A stretch of DNA of 21,218 nt, from the NCBI GenBank assembly GCA_963169055.1, contig CAUJFU010000471.1, forward strand, positions 1 through 21,218, written 5' to 3'. Both the position numbers and the translations under genes were made by a program. Below the pieces are notes generated by a model. The model worked only from the letters and a program-made list of their open reading frames with translations, did no database searches and was not told where the DNA came from. Positions within the stretch are counted from its first letter, which is position 1; every line of letters begins with the position of its first letter. Source of the stretch: Myxococcota bacterium (GTDB lineage: Bacteria; Myxococcota_C; UBA6777). Positions 6,307 to 12,477 of this stretch are shown in pieces.

Positions 6307-8367
6307 TTACAGGTCAGAGGGATGGGGTGCCTCGTTGTAGTGGTTGGGACAAAGAGAGCAAGCGGCAGCCCACGGATCTTCGGCGTTTCGGATCACGTCA
6401 AAGGTGAAGGGCAAGAGCAGTTCAGAGACAAATTCGACGGGTTCGGGATCGGTGACGAGTTGGCGCAAGAGCTTGATTGCGATGGGATACCAACGCGCAC
6501 ACTCGCCTTGCCATCGGATCTGAACGCGCTTGGTGGGCGTTTGCCGACCTTCACGCAAAAAGTCGACTTCTTCGGAAAGAAGGCGCTCAAAGGTCTGCAA
6601 AGAGACGCGCTTGTGGGCGACTTCGGCCCAGAGTTCCCAACGGGAGCGTTCGGTGGTGGCGAGGTCATCCATGACACGCACAAAGACGCTTTCACCAGAA
6701 GCGTTGGTCATGGCGGCAGGAAGGGCCACACAGCCATTTCCGCGCAGCCAATCGGCAAGATATTGTAGGGCTTGAAAGATATTGTAGCGAACTTCGTCGG
6801 GGTGATCATTGGCGATCACATCGGAGACAGCGAGATCGGCGGCGAGGATTCCGCGAAGGTAAAGCGGATCATCCTCGGAGAGACCAGCGATATCGGGGCC
6901 GTTGACGAATCGCAGCAAGGGCGCTTGTTCGGTGGGGCTTGGGACAAGTGCGCAGATCAGTTCGTGGAGATCGGTGTTTTGGGGATCGCGTTGGCGGCGT
7001 CGCCATGCTTCGACAAGCGCGATGCCGATTCGCACAAAGTTGGGGTGAGCCACCCAAAAGCCGTCGAGTCCGCGTTTGAGTTGGGTGACAACGTCTTTGA
7101 TATAGCCGACCATGCAAACTTCGAAGGATCGGGGATCACCGTCTTCGTAAAGGATGCCGTACATCCCGCCGATCTTGATGCCTTGGATGGGCGTGAGTTC
7201 ACGGACGAGCCGATCGTGAGAGGCTTTGATGCGGTTGATCACGATGTTGGGATCGGCTTTTACGGGGATGCGGTAGTTGGGATCATGGCGGAATAACCGC
7301 GCAGTAGAAGCAAGGAAGTCATGCCATCCAAGCGATCCACCTAGAAAATACGGGGTGAGTGCTTCTGCGATCTCTCGGATGCGAAAGATCGCCCGTGGAT
7401 GTTCAAAGACCACAAACAAGCGGATCGAGCCGATCTCGTAAGAAGGATGAAGCGTTTGAAGTTGTTCTTCGGCGCAGCGGATCAGGGTTTTGAAGTAGGC
7501 GGCTTCTTCTTCGCTTTCGAGCTTGGGGACGTAAAAGACCAAGGCTTCGGGATAACGCCAGTTGTGGAAGAGTTGAAGCGCAAAGTCGACGAGATGAAGT
7601 GGCAGAGGTTGACCGTGCCAAAGATGGTGTCCATCGGGCAACGCCAGACCGGGGATGCGCTTGATGGCTTTGGCCAAGCCTGTAGAGGCGATGGCGTAGT
7701 GGCGTCCAGTCGTCGGGTCGTCGTAGGTTAGCGATCCATCATAACAGCCGAGAAGATGGGCATTTGCGGCAAGTAGCGTTGGCGCAAGCGGCGTCATCGA
7801 ATCTTCGTTATCCGCGCCCCAGCGGGGCATCTGGCCGCTTTCTTCGACAAGCCGAGCGATGATCGCAGGTTCGTTGGGCAAACGCCGATGCAGCGAATTC
7901 ATCGCGTTGATCGCCATGCGTGGATCATCAGGGGGACCAAACAAGGTGACGTGTTCGCCTTGCATTGAGGGAGGGATGTCGACGATGTGGGTGGGCAGTG
8001 GTTGTAAAGAAGGTCCAACGACGATACGCCCGTTGTGATCGGACTTTCCGATCACCGTTTCATAAGAAGCAGCACGATAATCGCGACATTGGTTGTGTTC
8101 GACACACGCCAAGGTCTGTTGATCCACAAAAGCCCGATCTTCTTGGCGTTGCAGCAAGATCGCACACAAGGGATCGCGCACTTGTTCGTAAAGTGCGACC
8201 ACAAAACGCATGGCGTCATCGGTTTCAATACGGCCAAATTGTTCGGAAAGTCCGGGCGTACGAGACAACCCCGGGACTGCCACAACGGGATCGGCGGAGG
8301 CGTTTAAATGGGCAAGAAGCGTAGGGGGAAGAAAGCGAAGGTACGGGGGAATATGCGTTGTCGACAT
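6307..8367 (-). CDS. Divergent malate synthase A-like protein (EC 2.3.3.9 probable)
   Basis: 686 residues, longer than typical malate synthase A (about 530), but the catalytic region is recognisable. FVVFEHPRAIFRIREI carries E322 where the family has its first Mg ligand. GGSLGWHDFLAST carries D350 at the place of the RWDYI aspartate. GLDGFWVAHPNFVRIG matches the family's DG-x-WVAHP block. WLRGNGCVALPAAM leads, after an insertion of about 11 residues, into RVMDDLATTERSRWELW with D568 at the position of the catalytic base. The reaction joins glyoxylate and acetyl-CoA into malate. It starts at the ATG at 8367 after an AGGTGA site. Placement upstream of urate and ureide genes fits disposal of the glyoxylate made from ureidoglycolate. 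Because it is so divergent, another short 2-oxo acid as substrate cannot be excluded. Confidence 0.8.
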   Translation of the reverse strand: MSTTHIPPYLRFLPPTLLAHLNASADPVVAVPGLSRTPGLSEQFGRIETDDAMRFVVALYEQVRDPLCAILLQRQEDRAFVDQQTLACVEHNQCRDYRAASYETVIGKSDHNGRIVVGPSLQPLPTHIVDIPPSMQGEHVTLFGPPDDPRMAINAMNSLHRRLPNEPAIIARLVEESGQMPRWGADNEDSMTPLAPTLLAANAHLLGCYDGSLTYDDPTTGRHYAIASTGLAKAIKRIPGLALPDGHHLWHGQPLPLHLVDFALQLFHNWRYPEALVFYVPKLESEEEAAYFKTLIRCAEEQLQTLHPSYEIGSIRLFVVFEHPRAIFRIREIAEALTPYFLGGSLGWHDFLASTARLFRHDPNYRIPVKADPNIVINRIKASHDRLVRELTPIQGIKIGGMYGILYEDGDPRSFEVCMVGYIKDVVTQLKRGLDGFWVAHPNFVRIGIALVEAWRRRQRDPQNTDLHELICALVPSPTEQAPLLRFVNGPDIAGLSEDDPLYLRGILAADLAVSDVIANDHPDEVRYNIFQALQYLADWLRGNGCVALPAAMTNASGESVFVRVMDDLATTERSRWELWAEVAHKRVSLQTFERLLSEEVDFLREGRQTPTKRVQIRWQGECARWYPIAIKLLRQLVTDPEPVEFVSELLLPFTFDVIRNAEDPWAAACSLCPNHYNEAPHPSDL

Positions 8368-8399
8368 CGCGAATCACCTGCATCTTTGGGAAAACGCAG

Positions 8400-8428
8400 A
8401 CGATACTGGATCACACAAATGCTGTCAA
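8400..8428 (-). promoter_or_regulatory. Promoter of the malate synthase-like gene / ureide locus
   Basis: On the minus strand a perfect TTGACA (8428-8423) is followed after exactly 17 bp by TATCGT (8405-8400). The predicted start near 8393 leaves a leader of about 26 bases before the ATG. The same hexamers and spacing recur upstream of the BKACE gene, and nearly so upstream of the ABC ATPase. Confidence 0.65.
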
Positions 8429-8466
8429 CGGCAAGTCGCAGGCTGTGGCGTGATGTTTGCGCAAGA

Positions 8467-9258
8467 TCAGCCGAGGATCTTTTTGCTCATCTGGTAGCCT
8501 TCAAAGAAACGCTGGACGACAGGGTCAGGATCAACGAGGATTTGATCGGGCGGAGCGACGGCCCAGACCACGCCGTCATGCAAAAGAGCGACTCGATCTC
8601 CTACACTGACGGCGCTTTTGAGATCGTGGGTGATCACGATCGACGTGACTCCGAGATCACGTTGGAAACGTCGAATCATCCGATCGATCACGGTGGTGCT
8701 GATCGGATCGAGTCCAGCGGTGGGTTCGTCGTACAAAACGCATTCGGGTTGGGTGATGATGGCTCGCGCAAACCCGACGCGCTTGCGCATCCCCCCCGAA
8801 AGTTCAGAAGGATAAAGCGCTTCGATACCCGGGAGTTTGACATCGGCAAGAACACGGGCTGCACGCTTTCGGATCTCTTCTTCGGGGACGCTGTCGTTTT
8901 CACGCAGCGGATAAGCAAGGTTTTCGTACACCGTCAACGAATCAAACAGCGCGTTGGCTTGGAAGACCATCGAAAGCCGCTTGCGCAGGGGCATCCACTC
9001 CGTTTCGCGCAAGTCGTTGACGCGCTGGCCTTCGACCAAGATATCGCCCTGATCGGGCTTGACAAGGCCGATCAACATCTTGACGAGGATCGATTTTCCT
9101 GTTCCAGAATTTCCGACCAAAGAAACCGTTTCTCCCCGATACACCGAGAAATGGATACCTTTAAGGACTTGGAGCTTTCCGAAGGCTTTGTGGATATCGC
9201 GAAACTCCAAAAAAGGCGTATCACTGCGGTGAGGAGAGGTGATTTGGCCTGTTTGCAT
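8467..9258 (-). CDS. MlaF/Ttg2A-type ABC transporter ATP-binding protein
   Basis: 263 residues with all ABC ATPase elements: Walker A GNSGTGKS at 49-56, Q-loop Q100 in MVFQANALFDSLTVYEN, signature LSGGM at 153-157 followed by RKRVGFARA, Walker B CVLYDE at 173-178, and switch His 211 in ITHD. The LFDSLTVYEN stretch and the GGMRKRVGFARA form are those of the MlaF group, which drives phospholipid transport between the outer and inner membranes. The usual partners, permease MlaE and substrate-binding MlaD, are not next to it, so it is an orphan here. ATG 9258 is chosen because the conserved domain begins soon after; the ORF continues upstream by 153 codons, but those overlap a divergent gene antisense and show no family features. 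Confidence 0.85.
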   Translation of the reverse strand: MQTGQITSPHRSDTPFLEFRDIHKAFGKLQVLKGIHFSVYRGETVSLVGNSGTGKSILVKMLIGLVKPDQGDILVEGQRVNDLRETEWMPLRKRLSMVFQANALFDSLTVYENLAYPLRENDSVPEEEIRKRAARVLADVKLPGIEALYPSELSGGMRKRVGFARAIITQPECVLYDEPTAGLDPISTTVIDRMIRRFQRDLGVTSIVITHDLKSAVSVGDRVALLHDGVVWAVAPPDQILVDPDPVVQRFFEGYQMSKKILG

Positions 9259-9310
9259 GGTTTGCCCGCTCTGATCGTGTGAAGAAGACGGCCTTTTCTT
9301 GACTTGAGTG

Positions 9311-9339
9311 ACGATAGGAGAAACGGCGAAGGGTGGCAA
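9311..9339 (-). promoter_or_regulatory. Promoter of the ABC ATPase gene
   Basis: TTGCCA (9339-9334) and TATCGT (9316-9311) are separated by 17 bp on the minus strand. This puts the start near 9304, about 45 bases before the ATG at 9258. Only one base differs from the promoter found ahead of the malate synthase-like and BKACE genes. It supports the short start over the longer ORF, since transcription would begin downstream of the upstream codons. Confidence 0.55.
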
Positions 9340-9420
9340 GAGTCCTGTGGAGGCGGAGAGACGGCGGAGGTGAGGAAGACGGATCGAGGCGCGGAAAAAG
9401 GGGGTTGAGCGTGGATGGTC

Positions 9421-9450
9421 TTGTTTTTGGGGGGAAGGTTCGTGTATGTT
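9421..9450 (+). promoter_or_regulatory. Possible promoter of the PA14 protein gene
   Basis: TTGTTT (9421-9426) and TATGTT (9445-9450) with an 18-bp spacer lie about 70 bp before the ATG at 9519. The match to consensus is modest. A GC-rich inverted repeat (GCGCC/GGCGC, about 9472-9488) lies in the would-be leader. Confidence 0.3.
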
Positions 9451-9518
9451 GCGCTTTTTTAGCGAGGTGAATGCGCCGATTGGGGCGCGAGGTAGTGTGT
9501 TGAAAAGGATCTTTCGGG

Positions 9519-10835
9519 ATGATCGATCGTTTGGTGGGTGAGCTAAAGTCGCGTTTTGCGTGGATCCGCGAAGTACAGGTTGAACCGCTGTCAGTCTCCA
9601 AAGAGCCGTTGTTGGGGGAAGATCAAGGATGGGGAGACTGGCAAGCGTACCGTATGGTGTTCCATGTATCGGAGTATCGGCTAGAACAGAACACCGCAGT
9701 CTTAGAGGAGATCGCAAAAGCGACGTTGGGCGGACGGATCTGGATCGAGCCGTTGTTTTTGTCCTCTCAAGAATCGGACGACCTCATGGCGTTGGGAAAA
9801 GACCCAGACGCACGGCTGTTGCGTGCATTGGAGGGATTGCGTGCAAAAAGCCTTGTATCGGCCCGTCGCTATGTACACGCGGCGATGGACGAGATCTTGC
9901 GGGTGCTGTGGTTGTTGGAGCAAGAATTCACGACAACAGGACTGCATACATGGTTGATCGCCCGCAAGTTGGAGGTGTTGTTTCTCCAGATGGTGCGTTG
10001 GGGATTTGCGTGTGATGGCCGCGTCTTTCGCTCGGATACAGAGAGTTGGGGGATCTTTCAACGCGAGATCTGCGGGGATGGCAAATGGTTTCCATTGTCT
10101 TTTGCTGCGTATCCCTTACAGATTCGGTCTTTTGTGGGGCGTCACCAAGCCCTTTCCGTTGTGGTGACGCAAAGTTATGGGGAAAACGACCTAGAGATCG
10201 ATCAATTGATGTACCCGCTGCAACAGGCCGCCGAAGCGATAAAAAAGCGCGTACGCACCGATTGGGCGGATGTCACGGAACGCACACGCGGAGAAAAGCG
10301 CCGACGTTTGGTGTGGATCGGTTCGTTGGTAGGCGTGGTTGCGCTTGCGGTCGGGGGTTGGTTGTGGATGCGCCCTCCACATTTTGCGGCGGCAGCGTTG
10401 CCAACAGGTTCCGCAAAAGGCGGCATCACGGGGCGTTATTATGCAGGGCAAAACTTCGAGCGCTACGTGCGGCAACGTGCGGATTATGAGCTGAATTTTT
10501 CGAGCGAAGGCGAGCCGATGCCGGGTGTTCCAAAAGATCACTACAGCGTCCGTTGGGAAGGTTATCTAGAAGCCCCCGAGGCAGGACTCTACGAGATCTG
10601 CGTGCGCGTGGACGACGGTGCGCGGTTGTACCTACACCGCAAGATGTTGATCAACGAATGGCGAGTCGGTCATGCCCGAACCCGCTGTCGCCGAGCGCGG
10701 CTCCAAAAAGGCTGGCATCCTTTGCGTATCGAGTTCTTTGAGCGCGGATGGATGGCCGTCTTGCGCTTGTTGTGGAAAACACCCGGTGGCCAACAGCAAG
10801 TCTTGATACCTTCTCAACGCCTGTGTTGTCGATAG
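9519..10835 (+). CDS. Single-pass membrane protein with C-terminal PA14 domain
   Basis: 438 residues. Residues 1-260 are soluble and of no family I recognise; they are mostly helical, with a basic run (RGEKRRR) just before a transmembrane segment at about 264-285. Residues about 303-437 look like a PA14 domain: GITGRYYAGQNFE at its start, then YSVRWEGYLEAPEAGLYEICVRVDDGARLYLH and a late HPLRIEFFERG. PA14 domains usually bind carbohydrate. With positive charges before the single helix, the N-terminal part should be cytoplasmic and PA14 periplasmic, so it could couple an outside ligand to an inside partner. The start at 9519 follows AAAAGGA. The gene diverges from the ABC ATPase and converges on a YceI gene. 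Confidence 0.75.
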   Translation: MIDRLVGELKSRFAWIREVQVEPLSVSKEPLLGEDQGWGDWQAYRMVFHVSEYRLEQNTAVLEEIAKATLGGRIWIEPLFLSSQESDDLMALGKDPDARLLRALEGLRAKSLVSARRYVHAAMDEILRVLWLLEQEFTTTGLHTWLIARKLEVLFLQMVRWGFACDGRVFRSDTESWGIFQREICGDGKWFPLSFAAYPLQIRSFVGRHQALSVVVTQSYGENDLEIDQLMYPLQQAAEAIKKRVRTDWADVTERTRGEKRRRLVWIGSLVGVVALAVGGWLWMRPPHFAAAALPTGSAKGGITGRYYAGQNFERYVRQRADYELNFSSEGEPMPGVPKDHYSVRWEGYLEAPEAGLYEICVRVDDGARLYLHRKMLINEWRVGHARTRCRRARLQKGWHPLRIEFFERGWMAVLRLLWKTPGGQQQVLIPSQRLCCR

Positions 10836-10856
10836 CATTAGAAAAAAAGAGGGGAT

Positions 10857-10898
10857 TTATTTGGGCGATGCGGTGAGTTATTTGGGCGATGCGGTGAG
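10857..10898 (-). repeat. Perfect 21-bp tandem duplication of the 3' end of a YceI gene
   Basis: Positions 10857-10877 and 10878-10898 are identical and directly adjacent. The right-hand copy encodes the last six residues (LTASPK) and the TAA stop of the YceI gene; the left-hand copy repeats all of this just beyond the stop, in frame. It is probably a recent slippage duplication. Translation stops at the first TAA, so the protein is unaffected, but a read-through product would gain the same six residues again. Confidence 0.9.
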
Positions 10899-11438
10899 TT
10901 GGATGGTGATGGTGACGTAGGGGCCTACGGTATCGTAGGAATGCGAGACCTCAAAGTCGTGCCGATTGATCTTTGTGGTGGCCGTAAAGGTTCGATAAGA
11001 CTTGCCTTTGTCATCTGTTTTGATCTCGCTGACGGTCGCGGTCAGTTGGACGTTCACAGCGATACCACGGATCGTAAGGGTTCCATCAATGATCAGGTTG
11101 TTTTGTTTGTCTTTTTGGATCTTTGTGCTTTGAAAGGTGGCGCGGCGGTAAGCGTCGGTGTTGAAGAAGTCGGCTTCTTTGAGATGTTCGTCGCGTCGAG
11201 GAATGCCCGTTTGGATGCTATCCGTTCGGATGATGGCGGATATCTTGCTTTTCTCGGGCTGTTTTTCATCGTAATCCACCGAGGCTTGGAACTGCGAAAA
11301 ACTGCCTTTGACGGGGTAAAGCGTGGAGACCTCGAAAGTGAGGCTCGATTGTTTGTAGTCGATCACATAAGGGCGAGCAGCCGCCAGACTCGGCAAGACA
11401 AGCCAACAGCCAAGAAAAACAAAAAACCATCGTTTCAT
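10878..11438 (-). CDS. YceI-family periplasmic protein (first copy)
   Basis: 186 residues. A signal peptide (MKRWFFVFLGCWLVLPSLAAA) sends it to the periplasm. The mature part has the YceI lipocalin-like barrel pattern: YVIDYKQSSLTFEVSTL at the start, a middle RRDEHLKEADFFNTDAYRRATFQST block, LTIRGIAVNVQLT, and a closing INRHDFEVSHSYDTVGPYVTITI. YceI proteins bind isoprenoid or other long-chain lipids; the ligand here is unknown. The start at 11438 has AGGAG eight bases upstream and gives a clean signal peptide; an in-frame upstream start would spoil it. A second YceI gene lies upstream on the same strand, but a gap of about 260 bp separates them and the sequences are clearly diverged. Confidence 0.88.
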   Translation of the reverse strand: MKRWFFVFLGCWLVLPSLAAARPYVIDYKQSSLTFEVSTLYPVKGSFSQFQASVDYDEKQPEKSKISAIIRTDSIQTGIPRRDEHLKEADFFNTDAYRRATFQSTKIQKDKQNNLIIDGTLTIRGIAVNVQLTATVSEIKTDDKGKSYRTFTATTKINRHDFEVSHSYDTVGPYVTITIQLTASPK

Positions 11439-11697
11439 CGCGCTCTCCTGCGGGTGTTGCGTGGATGTGTAGAGAAAAGAGGGGCGAGCCACCATCCGTC
11501 GAGGGGTTGGGCCAAACGAGGGGATCTTGGATCAGAAGCAACACAAGCGCAAGAGCGAACGCGGGGTTTTTTGTCCACAGGTCAATCCAACAAAAAGTAG
11601 TGGGAGGAGCGGCCAAAAGAAGAGAAAATGCAGGCGGAACACTGGGGGGCGGTGGGGGGCGTGCGGAGAGGCGATCTGCATCGTGCGGATGGGGAGA
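11439..11697 (-). other. Gap between the two YceI genes
   Basis: About 260 bases. I see no terminator and no convincing promoter. A minus-strand frame stays open across it and into the YceI gene in another phase, with a short hydrophobic stretch, but it has no ribosome site and is treated as chance. Confidence 0.4.
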
Positions 11698-12261
11698 TCA
11701 CTTCCCGATAGCAGCGATATCGAGGCTGATGGTGACATCCGCGCCGACGATACCTTTGCCGTAGGAGACTTTGAAGTCGTGACGGTTGATGGTGAGGGTG
11801 GCTGTAAAGCCGTGGTGCGTCTTTTGGGTTTGGGGGTTTTTCATGGAGCCGTTGTAAGCGGCCTTGAGGACGACAGATTTGGTGATGCCACGGATGGTCA
11901 GATCGCCCATGATATCCATGGTATTGTCGCCTGTTTTTTTGACGGCGGTGCTTTTGAAGATCAAGCGGGGATGCTTGGGAGCATCGAAGAAGTCAGCATT
12001 TTGCAGGTGACCATCGCGCTTTTTGTTGTTGGTGTCGACGCTGGCAACAAAGATACGAGCTTCGACTTTGCTTTTTTCGAGGTTTGCGGCGTCAAAATCC
12101 AGTTTTACGTTGAATTTTCCGAACTTTCCGTTCACGTTAGAGAAAAAGTGACGAACCTTGAAGGTGACGCTAGAGTGAACGACGTCGACTTTGAGTGTTT
12201 CGGCGTGGGCGGCGAAAGGGGCGACGATCAAAAAGGCTGCGATCAAGAGGATCTTTTTCAT
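11698..12261 (-). CDS. YceI-family periplasmic protein (second copy)
   Basis: 187 residues with a typical signal peptide ending in FAAHA. Family hallmarks are DVVHSSVTFKVRHFF at the start, the RDGHLQNADFFDAPKHPRLIFKST block, MGDLTIRGITKSVVL, and INRHDFKVSYGKGIVGADVTISLDI at the end. This copy is closer to the classical YceI pattern than its downstream neighbour. Start 12261 is supported by AAAGGAG eight bases upstream. The two YceI genes may have arisen by an old duplication or been brought together. The 216 bp upstream carry a 19-bp inverted repeat, but no convincing promoter was found. Confidence 0.9.
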   Translation of the reverse strand: MKKILLIAAFLIVAPFAAHAETLKVDVVHSSVTFKVRHFFSNVNGKFGKFNVKLDFDAANLEKSKVEARIFVASVDTNNKKRDGHLQNADFFDAPKHPRLIFKSTAVKKTGDNTMDIMGDLTIRGITKSVVLKAAYNGSMKNPQTQKTHHGFTATLTINRHDFKVSYGKGIVGADVTISLDIAAIGK

Positions 12262-12409
12262 GGGGAGGACTCCTTTGTTCCAGAACAGGGGGTTGTTGAC
12301 AGAAAAACAGAGCCGATCAGCGCGAAGGCTTTTGAGGCCGTTGCCCCACAGGCTCTTGCTCAAGTGCGCCTATGAGATGCGTTCTGATCTGCAAACGTTG
12401 CGTCGATTT

Positions 12410-12428
12410 TTGGGACAATCTATCCCAA
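12410..12428. promoter_or_regulatory. 19-bp inverted repeat upstream of the second YceI gene
   Basis: TTGGGA-N7-TCCCAA is a perfect 6+6 inverted repeat, about 150 bp upstream of the YceI start and 50 bp after the sulfatase stop. It is followed by A residues, not T, on the minus strand, so it is not an intrinsic terminator for the sulfatase gene. It may be an operator, but no regulator is at hand. Confidence 0.3.
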
Positions 12429-12477
12429 CCGAAAAGAGACTTGTGTAGGAGTCGAATCGCGGTGGTCGTTGGGTGGG

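Noticed and set aside
9259-9717. N-terminal extension of the ABC ATPase
   Set aside because: The extension runs antisense into the PA14 gene, has no family features, and the best promoter lies inside it.
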